A stretch of DNA of 12,597 nucleotides, taken from NCBI GenBank assembly GCA_902494195.1, contig CABUSH010000038.1:1-12597 (forward strand), written 5' to 3'. Both the position numbers and the translations under genes were made by a program. The notes below the pieces were generated by a model. The model saw only the letters and a list, made by a program, of their open reading frames with translations, searched no databases and was not told where the DNA came from. The DNA is from an uncultured Collinsella sp. (GTDB lineage Bacteria; Actinomycetota; Coriobacteriia; Coriobacteriales; Coriobacteriaceae). Positions 6,213 through 12,509 of the stretch are shown here, piece by piece (positions within the stretch are counted from its first letter, which is position 1; each line of letters opens with the position of its first letter).

Positions 6213-7631
6213 ATGGCCCTCATCACTTCGTACCACGTCCCCGGCCTTTACGTCGAGGACCACAGCATCGACGTCCCCCTTGACTGGCGCGGCCTGGAGC
6301 CGATGCTCCTGGCCGTCGGCAGCACCATGCGCCGCGGCGCTATGCCGGCACCAATCGCCGGCGCGCCCGAGAGCATCAAGCTCTTCTACCGCGTGGTTTG
6401 CGCGCCCGACCGCATCAACGACGATCTGCCGCTGCTCCTGTTTTTGCAGGGCGGCCCCGGCGGCGAGAGCCCGCGTCCGCTGTCGCCTACAAGCGACGGC
6501 TGGATCGAGGAGGCCGTCAAGCACTTCCGTGTGGTCCTTCCCGACCAGCGCGGCACCGGACGCAGTAGCTGCGTGGACGGACGCACGATCAAGGCACTGG
6601 GTGATCGCGCAACGGCCGCCGGCGCCGATACAGCACGCTCGCAGGCCGACTTCCTCAAGCGCCACCTCGCCAGCTCCATCGTGCGCGATTTTGAGTACCT
6701 GCGTCTGGTGGGCTTTGGCGGCAAGCCCTGGGTCACGCTCGGCCAGAGCTACGGCGGCTTTTTGACGTTGAGCTATCTGTCGCTCTTCCCCGAAGGCGTG
6801 GCGGCAAGCTTTACCTGCGGCGGCATTCCACACGTGCCAGCGAGCGCAAGCGAGGTCTACGCGCACACCTTCCCGCGCATGGCCGCCAAGACGCAGCAGT
6901 ATTATGACCGCTACCCCGCTGACGTCGACCGCGTGGCAGCCCTGGCCGATGCGCTCGAGGCCCAGAAGCCCGTGCTGCCCGACGGCTCGCCGATGACGGT
7001 CGAGCGCCTACAGCTCATGGGCAGCGACTTTGGCATGAAGCCGAGCTTTGAGCGCATGCATTGGATTATCGATCACGCGTTTGTTACTGGCGACGGTACG
7101 CTTAGCTGCGGCTCCTCGGTATCCGACAGCTTTTTGATGCGCGCCTTCGAGCGCACCAACACGCGTACAAACCCGCTGTACTGGACGCTGCAGGAGTTTA
7201 TCTACGCCGACGGCGACACCATGCCCATTCGCTGGGCCGCAGCAGAGGAGAAGGCCCATCACGCCGAGTTCGACACACTCGCGCGCCCGCTCATGTTTAC
7301 CGGCGAGGCCATGTTCCCGTGGATGTTTGAGCAGATGCCCGAGCTTATGCCGTTTAAGCCCGCCATGGACCTGCTGATGGAAGACACCAGCTGGGACAAG
7401 ATCTACGACCCGCAGCGCCTAGCCTGCAACGAGGTGCCACTCCAGGCCGCGGTGTATTTCGACGATATGTACGTCGATTCGGGCATGCAGCTCGATACGC
7501 TCAGCCGCGTGGGCAACTCGCATGCCTGGGTGACCAACGAGTTCGAGCACGACGGCCTGCACGGCAGCGCGGTGTTCAAGCACCTCTTCGACGAAGCGCT
7601 CAACCGCGGAGACCTGCGCCGGATCTTCTAG
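6213..7631 (+). CDS. Proline iminopeptidase-like alpha/beta hydrolase (peptidase family S33)
   Basis: The family removes N-terminal residues, typically proline, from peptides. The 472-residue product belongs to the larger S33 type. Family motifs are clear: the oxyanion-hole loop LQGGPGGESPRP (Gly80-Gly84), DQRGTGRS (111-118), the nucleophile elbow GQSYGGF with Ser179, a candidate catalytic Asp at 417 or 418 in YFDDMYV, and His446 in NEFEHDGLHG. A helical cap of about 200 residues lies between the elbow and the Asp. No signal peptide is seen, so it is probably cytosolic. The frame is open back to an ATG at 6132, but 6213 is preferred: it has GGAAG seven bases upstream and a possible promoter lies between the two. 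It is transcribed divergently from proA and convergently with proB, suggesting a link with proline supply. Substrate preference is inferred; related enzymes hydrolyse other aminoacyl substrates. Confidence 0.85.
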   Translation: MALITSYHVPGLYVEDHSIDVPLDWRGLEPMLLAVGSTMRRGAMPAPIAGAPESIKLFYRVVCAPDRINDDLPLLLFLQGGPGGESPRPLSPTSDGWIEEAVKHFRVVLPDQRGTGRSSCVDGRTIKALGDRATAAGADTARSQADFLKRHLASSIVRDFEYLRLVGFGGKPWVTLGQSYGGFLTLSYLSLFPEGVAASFTCGGIPHVPASASEVYAHTFPRMAAKTQQYYDRYPADVDRVAALADALEAQKPVLPDGSPMTVERLQLMGSDFGMKPSFERMHWIIDHAFVTGDGTLSCGSSVSDSFLMRAFERTNTRTNPLYWTLQEFIYADGDTMPIRWAAAEEKAHHAEFDTLARPLMFTGEAMFPWMFEQMPELMPFKPAMDLLMEDTSWDKIYDPQRLACNEVPLQAAVYFDDMYVDSGMQLDTLSRVGNSHAWVTNEFEHDGLHGSAVFKHLFDEALNRGDLRRIF

Positions 7632-7640
7632 CTAAGGAGT

Positions 7641-7691
7641 GTCCCAAAGTGCCGGCACAAAAGGAACGTCCCCAAGTGCCGGCAGTGGGAC
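7641..7691. repeat. Twin-palindrome repeat element (AAGTGCCGGCA x2)
   Basis: AAGTGCCGGCA occurs at 7647-7657 and 7674-7684, both containing the 8-bp palindrome TGCCGGCA. The pair is bracketed by GTCCCA (7641-7646) and its inverse TGGGAC (7686-7691). This gives a nested symmetric structure of 51 bp starting ten bases after the peptidase stop. Its style suggests an interspersed intergenic repeat; only one copy is in this window. Confidence 0.5.
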
Positions 7692-7705
7692 CCCGCCGCC
7701 TCAAC

Positions 7706-7774
7706 GAGTTGCGGTGAAATAAGGACTGTTAAAGGCTTTAAAGCCGCCAAACCATCCCTATTTCACCGCAACTT
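7706..7774. repeat. Near-palindromic 69-bp hairpin element
   Basis: The 14 bases at 7708-7721 (GTTGCGGTGAAATA) pair perfectly with 7759-7772, and two further pairs close the base. The centre is a perfect 12-bp palindrome GGCTTTAAAGCC (7734-7745), almost concentric with the outer stem. The intermediate arms match imperfectly. There is no T-run, so a simple terminator is unlikely; a REP- or MITE-like repeat is more plausible. Confidence 0.55.
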
Positions 7775-7821
7775 ACGATATGCCGGCGTTACGGCCATCG
7801 CAGGTAGAGAACGGAAAGCGA

Positions 7822-7919
7822 AAACGCCCCTAAGCGAGCAAGGTGACGTGAAAGAGGAGGGCATTGACCTTTTGGTCATGCCCGACGATTGAACGTCAGA
7901 TTGCCGCTTAGGGGCGTTT
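7822..7919 (+). ncRNA. Candidate structured RNA: 98-nt multi-stem hairpin with a symmetric purine-rich internal loop
   Basis: An outer perfect 15-bp stem (7822-7836 with 7905-7919) is followed by GCAA/TTGC (7838-7841 with 7901-7904). Then come a 2x2 loop and TGACGT/ACGTCA (7844-7849 with 7893-7898). Next is a symmetric 9x9 internal loop, GAAAGAGGA (7850-7858) facing GACGATTGA (7884-7892), and a final stem (7859-7869 with 7874-7883, one bulged T) closed by TTTT. On the plus strand the large loop has GA steps at both ends on both strands, which could form tandem sheared G-A pairs. This favours a plus-strand RNA. The outer stem also starts 14 bases after the proB stop on the minus strand and could terminate proB. 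Orientation and function are unproven. Confidence 0.5.
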
Positions 7920-7933
7920 GCAGCGTCAATTGG

Positions 7934-9061
7934 TTAAGCGAAGACGATTAGGTTATCCCTGTGTATCGCCGGCTTCTCGGCCAAGTTAGCGAGCAGGCGG
8001 TTGCTGGCGATCTGGTCCTGGCGGCGGCCGGCAGCAAGCTCCAGCACGTCCGAATCGGCCTCGGCGATACCGCGGGCGACGACCATACCGCTCGGATCGC
8101 ACACATCGAGCACATCGCCCTCGGCAAACTGGCCATCGACCTCGCGAATACCCACCGCAAGCAAGGAAGAGCCACGGCTAACCAGCGCCTTCGCAGCACC
8201 ATCATCGACCGTCACCGAGCCATGCGCCTTGTCGCCCAGTGCGATCCACAGCTTGCGGGGTGCGATGTCCAGACGCTCCGCCGGCGGATCGAACAGCGTG
8301 CCCACGCTCTCGCCGCGGGCGAGGCGCACGAGCGCATCGGGCTCCTCGCCTGAGCAAATCACGCTCTGAATGCCCGCCGTCATCAGGATGCGGCTCGCGC
8401 GGATCTTGGTAATCATGCCGCCCGTTCCCACCGATGTGGAAGAATCGCCCGCCGAGGCAATAATCTTGGCATCGATCTTATGCACGACAGGAACAAACTC
8501 GGCCGTGGGGTCCTCATGCGGATTGGCAGTATAGAGACCATCGATGTCCGAGAGCGTCACGCACAGATCGGCAGAAACCAGGCAGCTCACAAGCGCCGCC
8601 AGTGTGTCGTTGTCGCCAAACTTGATCTCATCGACAGTAACGGTATCGTTCTCGTTGACGACCGGCACCACGCCGAGCTCCACCAGGCGAAGCAGGGCGT
8701 CGCGCGCGTGCAGGTAGGACGTGCGGCGCGCCGTGTCGTGACGCGTGAGCAGCACGAGCGAGGTGAGCAGGTCGCGCGCATGGAACTCCTCGTCGTAGGC
8801 CGACGAGATGATGCACTGACCGGCCGAGGCGCAGGCCTGCAGGCTCGGCAGGTCGCCGACCGGCTTACGGTCGAAGCCCAGCACGGGATAGCCGCAGGCA
8901 ATGGCGCCCGAGCTCACCACGATCAGGCGCCAGCCAAGCTCGCGCAGCGCTGCGGCCTGGTCGGCAAGCCCGCCGATAAAGGCGCGGTTGACCTTGCCGT
9001 CGGCGCCCACCACCGTGGACGAACCGATCTTTACCACCATCGTTTTATAAGAAGTCGTCAT
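7934..9061 (-). CDS. proB: Glutamate 5-kinase with C-terminal PUA domain
   Basis: ProB phosphorylates glutamate to gamma-glutamyl phosphate, the committed and usually proline-inhibited step of proline synthesis. The 375-residue product has the full two-domain form. The amino-acid-kinase domain (about 8-255) shows VVKIGSSTVV (9-18), VVSSGAIACG (48-57), the glutamate-binding NENDTVTVDEIKFGDNDTLA (137-156), TLSDIDGLY (169-177) and GTGGMITKI (212-220). The PUA domain covers about 270-345. The ATG at 9061 is chosen because the family has a few residues before the VVKIG strand. No good Shine-Dalgarno site precedes it, and the alternative ATG at codon 8 has none either. pncB ends 79 bases upstream on the same strand without a clear terminator, so cotranscription from pncB is plausible. 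The structured element at 7822-7919 follows immediately. Confidence 0.97.
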   Translation of the reverse strand: MTTSYKTMVVKIGSSTVVGADGKVNRAFIGGLADQAAALRELGWRLIVVSSGAIACGYPVLGFDRKPVGDLPSLQACASAGQCIISSAYDEEFHARDLLTSLVLLTRHDTARRTSYLHARDALLRLVELGVVPVVNENDTVTVDEIKFGDNDTLAALVSCLVSADLCVTLSDIDGLYTANPHEDPTAEFVPVVHKIDAKIIASAGDSSTSVGTGGMITKIRASRILMTAGIQSVICSGEEPDALVRLARGESVGTLFDPPAERLDIAPRKLWIALGDKAHGSVTVDDGAAKALVSRGSSLLAVGIREVDGQFAEGDVLDVCDPSGMVVARGIAEADSDVLELAAGRRQDQIASNRLLANLAEKPAIHRDNLIVFA

Positions 9062-9140
9062 ACGTCAAACCAATCAACTGTTCAGCGAACGGCCGAGCCG
9101 GCGGCCAGGGAAGCGTGACTCGCCCCTACCGCCCAAGGAA

Positions 9141-10646
9141 TTAGTGAGCCCAGGGAAAGGCAGAGGCCGCGGCCATGTTCTTGCGCACGAGCTCGTCGCG
9201 CACCTGAGCCAGGCCCTGCTCCATACCCACCACATAGGTCTGCGGGTACAGGAAGCGCTTGAAAGCTGCGTCCAGATGGTCGAGCGCCCAAGCACAGCGC
9301 TCGCGCGCGTCCTGGATGCTCTCACGCGGAGCCACCGCACTGCCATCGCGCACGATCGGCACCAGCAGCTCGCGATACTCAAGTTCGGACACGTCGGTCA
9401 CCAGGGCGGCATCGTTCACGGCCACAAGGGTATTGCCGCGCGCGGCGCCCTCCCCTGCCAGATGGTCCTCGTCATAGATCATGTCGCAGACCGGGCCGCC
9501 AAAGCCGTCGTAATAGCGGCGCACACGCTGCACGCCCGGAATCGTGCGCTTGTAGGGCTGCTCGGAGAGCTTCACCACCGGCGTCCACGGGTCCGCATCG
9601 CTCGCACGACGGGCGGAAAGCTTGTACACGCCGCCCAGCGCCGGCTGATCGTAGCAGGTCGCGAGCTTGGTGCCCACGCCAAAGCTGTCGATGGGTGCGC
9701 CCTGGTCGAGCAGCGACTGAATCGTGTACTCGTCAAGATCGTTGGAAACCGAGATCCCCACATAGGGCAGGCCCTCGGCGTCAAAACGGCCGCGGACATA
9801 CTTGGAGAGCTTGGCCAGGTCGCCCGAGTCAATGCGAATAGCCGACAGGCGCTCACCCGCCGCCTCCATCTCCTTGGCAACCGTAATGGCATGCTCGCAG
9901 CCCTCGCGTACGTCGTAGGTGTCGATGAGCAGCGTGCAGTTCTTGGGACTCGACTTAGCAAAAGCCCGGAATGCCTCGAGCTCGGAATCGAAGCTCATCA
10001 CCCAGCTGTGCGCATGCGTGCCAAAGACGGGAATACCGTAGCGGCGGCCGGCGAGCACATTGGACGTAGAGGAGCAGCCGGCAACGTAGCTCGCGCGCGC
10101 GACGGCCAGCCCGCCATCGGGACCCTGGGCGCGGCGCAGGCCAAACTCGGCAACGGGACGGCCGTCCGCCGCCAGCACCACGCGCGCCGTCTTGGTGGCG
10201 ACAAGCGTCTGGAAGCCGACGATGTTGAGCAGCGCCGTTTCGAGCAGCTGGCACTCCAGCGCGGGACCGGTGACGCGAACCATGGGTTCGCGCGGAAAGA
10301 CGAGCTCGCCCTCGGGGACGGCGTCGATGTTTACATGTGCACGAAAATCGCGCAGGTAGTCGAGGAATGCAGGCTTGAACATCGCGCCGCCGGCCGGGGC
10401 CTGGAGTGAGGCGAGGTAGTCGATATCCTCGGGCGTAAAGCGCAGGTTCTCGACCAGCTCGGGCAGCTCGGCGGTGCCGCACATGACGGCATAGGCGCTG
10501 CCAAAGGGATGGTCGCGGTAAAACGCGGTAAAACAACCCTGCTCATTGGCCTTGCCGCTCTCCCACAGGCCCTGGGCCATAGTGAGCTCGTACAGATCGG
10601 TGAGCATTGCAATGTCGGTGGGATGAGAGATATCGGTCAAAGCCAT
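9141..10646 (-). CDS. pncB: Nicotinate phosphoribosyltransferase
   Basis: This enzyme joins nicotinate to PRPP, with ATP hydrolysis, to give nicotinate mononucleotide, the entry step of NAD salvage by the Preiss-Handler route. The 501-residue protein starts with the family-typical segment ML-TDLYELTMAQGLW (14-28), then FYRDHPFG near 42-49 and EFGLRRAQGPDGG (167-179). The conserved histidine pair lies in GTHAHSWVMSF (209-219), which includes the histidine known to be phosphorylated in this family. RIDSGDLAKL (271-280) and SFGVGTKLATC (321-331) form the phosphate-binding end of the type II PRTase barrel. The ATG at 10646 has GAAAGG about nine bases upstream. It is followed by proB on the same strand after 79 bases and preceded by the small coiled-coil gene after 81 bases. 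These three may form a loose operon, although no shared pathway is evident. Confidence 0.95.
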   Translation of the reverse strand: MALTDISHPTDIAMLTDLYELTMAQGLWESGKANEQGCFTAFYRDHPFGSAYAVMCGTAELPELVENLRFTPEDIDYLASLQAPAGGAMFKPAFLDYLRDFRAHVNIDAVPEGELVFPREPMVRVTGPALECQLLETALLNIVGFQTLVATKTARVVLAADGRPVAEFGLRRAQGPDGGLAVARASYVAGCSSTSNVLAGRRYGIPVFGTHAHSWVMSFDSELEAFRAFAKSSPKNCTLLIDTYDVREGCEHAITVAKEMEAAGERLSAIRIDSGDLAKLSKYVRGRFDAEGLPYVGISVSNDLDEYTIQSLLDQGAPIDSFGVGTKLATCYDQPALGGVYKLSARRASDADPWTPVVKLSEQPYKRTIPGVQRVRRYYDGFGGPVCDMIYDEDHLAGEGAARGNTLVAVNDAALVTDVSELEYRELLVPIVRDGSAVAPRESIQDARERCAWALDHLDAAFKRFLYPQTYVVGMEQGLAQVRDELVRKNMAAASAFPWAH

Positions 10647-10727
10647 GGGGCGACCTTTCGGATGCGTTGTGCAGAGGTTGAGGGTTGGCGAGGCGGGCGT
10701 GCGGGCATGGAGCCCAGCGCGAACAGG

Positions 10728-11168
10728 CTAGTGCAGACCCATGCTGGTCAGGATCGTGTAGCCCATAAAGATGACAAACGCGATGAGGGCAAGGACAATG
10801 ATGATTTTTTGAGCCGGCGCCATACCGGGGATCTCGTTCTCGCCCGTGGGCTCCTTGGAGGTGACCATGCGCTGGGCAAAGGTCATCTCGTCACGGCTCG
10901 GTTTGGGCTCGACGGGCTTGGGACGAGCGGCCCTTTTAGGCTGAGGTTTGGGTGCGGCGGGCGCGGGCTTCGCGGCGGCGGGCCTGGGCGCGGGGGCGAC
11001 GTTCGCGGCGGCCTCCTCGGCCTTCTTGCGCTCGGCACGCAGGGCGGCCAGCTCCTCACGCTCGCGGCGCGCCTCTTCCTGGGCCTCGCGACGAGCCTTC
11101 TCGGCGCGGAGCTCTTCCAACTCGGCGCGCTCCTCGGCAGACAGTGGTTGGGACTCAAGCTCGGCCAT
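10728..11168 (-). CDS. Uncharacterised small protein: coiled coil, Pro/Ala/Lys-rich linker, single C-terminal transmembrane helix
   Basis: I do not recognise a family. The 146-residue product has three parts. Residues about 10-56 form a charged Glu/Arg/Ala helix, very likely a coiled coil (AEERAELEELRAEKARREAQ and on). Residues 57-92 are a Pro/Ala/Lys-rich disordered linker (APRPAAAKPAPAAPKPQPKR). A segment KIIIVLALIAFVIFMGYTIL (121-140) is a clear membrane helix six residues from the C-terminus, which suggests a tail-anchored protein with its coiled coil in the cytoplasm. The ATG at 11168 is chosen over an upstream one at 11204, because GAAAGGG lies about eight bases ahead and the upstream start falls inside the tRNA terminator hairpin. 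Only about 18 bases separate that terminator from the ATG, so the gene probably depends on readthrough or on a promoter inside the tRNA region. It could be a cell-envelope or division accessory protein, but nothing proves it. Confidence 0.8.
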   Translation of the reverse strand: MAELESQPLSAEERAELEELRAEKARREAQEEARREREELAALRAERKKAEEAAANVAPAPRPAAAKPAPAAPKPQPKRAARPKPVEPKPSRDEMTFAQRMVTSKEPTGENEIPGMAPAQKIIIVLALIAFVIFMGYTILTSMGLH

Positions 11169-11187
11169 GGTACAGCCCTTTCTTTTT

Positions 11188-11218
11188 AAAAAAGCCGCCG
11201 ACACAATGTCAGCGGCTT
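11188..11218 (-). terminator. Terminator after tRNA-Ala, or attenuator ahead of the small membrane-protein gene
   Basis: AAGCCGCCGACA (11192-11203) pairs with TGTCAGCGGCTT (11207-11218) across a 3-nt loop, a 12-bp stem with one G-T wobble. On the minus strand it runs straight into six T residues. It starts 14 bases after the tRNA and ends about 18 bases before the next ATG. Confidence 0.88.
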
Positions 11219-11232
11219 ATCAAATCCATGGG

Positions 11233-11305
11233 TGGAGACGAAGGGAGTCGAACCCTCGGCCTCTGCCATGCGACGGCAGCGCTCTCCCAACTGAGCTACG
11301 TCCCC
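11233..11305 (-). tRNA. tRNA-Ala (anticodon CGC)
   Basis: The 73-nt minus-strand sequence folds into a full cloverleaf. The acceptor stem is GGGGACG with CGTCTCC, including the G3-U70 wobble that marks alanine tRNAs. The D arm is GCTC/GAGC, the anticodon stem CTGCC/GGCAG with loop GTCGCAT (anticodon CGC, reading GCG), the variable region five bases and the T arm GAGGG/CCCTT with loop TTCGACT. The discriminator base is A. The genome continues CCC rather than CCA, so the CCA tail must be added after transcription. It has its own strong promoter and terminator. Confidence 0.96.
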
Positions 11306-11318
11306 AAGACAAGTTGAT

Positions 11319-11346
11319 ATTTTACCTACGGCTCGCCAACTGTCAA
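11319..11346 (-). promoter_or_regulatory. Promoter of tRNA-Ala
   Basis: On the minus strand a perfect TTGACA (11341-11346) and TAAAAT (11319-11324, five of six) are separated by 16 bases. The predicted start is about seven bases ahead of the mature tRNA 5' end. It is the best promoter in the window. Confidence 0.85.
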
Positions 11347-11409
11347 CGCCCAATACCCAGTCTTTTTGGGGCGGGGCTGTTTTGACTACTTATCGAACGT
11401 CCGAGCCAC

Positions 11410-11447
11410 CCGATGATTATTTATCCCCATCCCAGAAAAATCATCGG
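11410..11447. repeat. Hairpin downstream of the radical SAM gene
   Basis: CCGATGATT (11410-11418) pairs perfectly with AATCATCGG (11439-11447) across a 20-nt loop that is G-rich on the minus strand. It begins seven bases past the stop codon. There is no T-run after it in either direction, so it is either a weak or Rho-assisted terminator, an RNA-stabilising 3' end, or an interspersed repeat. Confidence 0.5.
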
Positions 11448-11454
11448 CAAACGA

Positions 11455-12393
11455 CTACTTTGCACTAGTAAGAACACCGGTGGTGTCGAACGCCGGGGTA
11501 AAGCTCTCGTCTACCGCGCCGCCCTCTTGCCAGAACATCGTCGTAAATCCTAGGTCATCGGCATGGTCGAGCACCTGCTCGTACTCCTCGCGCGTCACGG
11601 CGCGTGCCAACTCGCCGCCCTGCTCGCGCATGAGCGCATTGGGCGTGTACTGGTTCATAACCGAGATCGGCACGTCGCCCACCGTCTGCCACACCAGGTC
11701 CAGCACGCGACACGAATCGTCTGCATGCCCCGGAAGCACCAGGTGACGCACGATCACGCCACGCTTCATAAGCCCGTCCTCGTCCACCAGCCCTCCCCCG
11801 CGGCGCTCGATCTCGCGCGCCATCTGTGCCAGGCCCGACACGGCCACGCGCGGGTAATCCTTAATATGAGAAAGCGACTGCGCAAGCCCGGCATCGGCAT
11901 ATTTAAAGTCGGTGAGCCACACATCGACCAGGTCGCCCAGCGCCGCCACGGCACTCGCGCGCTCGTAACCACTCGTGTTGTAGACGATTGGGATAACCAG
12001 TCCGCGCGCCCGTGCCGCGGCAATCGCGGCAGGCAACAGGTGCGCATAGTGCGTCGCCGTCACCAAATTGATGTTGTTGGCACCCTGGTCCTGCAGTTCC
12101 AGCATAATCTCGACCAGGCGCTCAGGCGAAATCTCAAGGCCAAAATTGCCGGTCGAGATCTCGTGGTTCTGGCAGTAGATACATTTGAGCGAGCAGCCGC
12201 TAAAGAAGATCGTGCCCGAACCGGCCTCGCCCGAGATAGGCGGCTCCTCCCACATATGAAGCGCGGCGCGGGCCACCTTGAGCGTGTCGTTAGCACCGCA
12301 GACGCCGTGCGCGCCCTCATCGCGCGCCGCACCGCAACGGCGCGGACACAAATGGCAGGCGGGCGAAAAAAGTTCGGTCAACGACGTCGGCAT
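11455..12393 (-). CDS. Radical SAM protein, PflA-like (COG1313-type family)
   Basis: Radical SAM enzymes use a [4Fe-4S] cluster to cleave S-adenosylmethionine and start radical chemistry. The cluster motif CX3CX2C is seen in FFSGCSLKCIYCQNHEIS (Cys67, Cys71, Cys74), with the CxYCQN signature shared with pyruvate formate-lyase activases. The N-terminus has another cysteine set (CHLCPRRC at 13-20, Cys32), usual in this family and possibly a metal site. EEPPISGEAGSGTIFFSG precedes the cluster. VWLTDFKYAD, RHLVLPGH and SVMNQYTPN are later barrel strands. At 312 residues it is of typical family length. The ATG at 12393 is preferred to a TTG five codons upstream because GGAG lies nine bases before it. 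No glycyl-radical enzyme or other partner is adjacent, so annotation as a pyruvate formate-lyase activase would be unsafe. The gene is followed by a hairpin, then tRNA-Ala. Confidence 0.88.
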   Translation of the reverse strand: MPTSLTELFSPACHLCPRRCGAARDEGAHGVCGANDTLKVARAALHMWEEPPISGEAGSGTIFFSGCSLKCIYCQNHEISTGNFGLEISPERLVEIMLELQDQGANNINLVTATHYAHLLPAAIAAARARGLVIPIVYNTSGYERASAVAALGDLVDVWLTDFKYADAGLAQSLSHIKDYPRVAVSGLAQMAREIERRGGGLVDEDGLMKRGVIVRHLVLPGHADDSCRVLDLVWQTVGDVPISVMNQYTPNALMREQGGELARAVTREEYEQVLDHADDLGFTTMFWQEGGAVDESFTPAFDTTGVLTSAK

Positions 12394-12402
12394 AAAACCA
12401 TG

Positions 12403-12406
12403 CTCC
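12403..12406 (-). promoter_or_regulatory. Shine-Dalgarno site selecting the radical SAM start
   Basis: The minus-strand GGAG lies nine bases before the ATG at 12393. It overlaps the codons following the alternative TTG at 12408, which argues that the TTG is not the start. Confidence 0.6.
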
Positions 12407-12476
12407 AAAACAACGATTCAGCAGCTCAAACGTAAAGGGATCAACCCCACAGACGGCTCGAGCCCAAGGCGCCGTA

Positions 12477-12505
12477 ATCGTCCGACACGATTTTTGTAAT
12501 GTCAA
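12477..12505 (-). promoter_or_regulatory. Weak candidate promoter for the radical SAM gene
   Basis: A perfect TTGACA (12500-12505, minus strand) is followed after 17 bases by GACGAT (12477-12482), which matches the -10 consensus at only three of six positions. The -35 is convincing; the -10 is not. Confidence 0.25.
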
Positions 12506-12509
12506 GACT

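Larger units (their letters stand above)
7632..7933. other. Non-coding stretch with three consecutive structured elements between the convergent peptidase gene and proB
   Basis: The 302 bases carry no gene. They consist of a 51-bp element with twin TGCCGGCA palindromes (7641-7691), a 69-bp nearly symmetric hairpin (7706-7774) and a 98-nt multi-stem element (7822-7919). The three share no obvious sequence, so they look like independent insertions or regulatory structures. Confidence 0.75.

Noticed and set aside
7822..7919. Integron attC site
   Set aside because: The long imperfect stem resembles attC in outline, but the R-box pattern (GTTRRRY with its complement) is missing, and no integrase or cassette array is present.
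9144..10409. Plus-strand open frame (421 codons) opposite pncB
   Set aside because: It is an antisense shadow of a clear nicotinate phosphoribosyltransferase, with no ribosome binding site or recognisable domain.
10728..11204. Upstream start (11204) for the small membrane protein
   Set aside because: That ATG lies within the tRNA-Ala terminator hairpin and lacks a ribosome binding site. The ATG at 11168 has one.
11563..12435. Plus-strand open frame opposite the radical SAM gene
   Set aside because: It is a shadow frame; the minus-strand product has the full CX3CX2C family signature.
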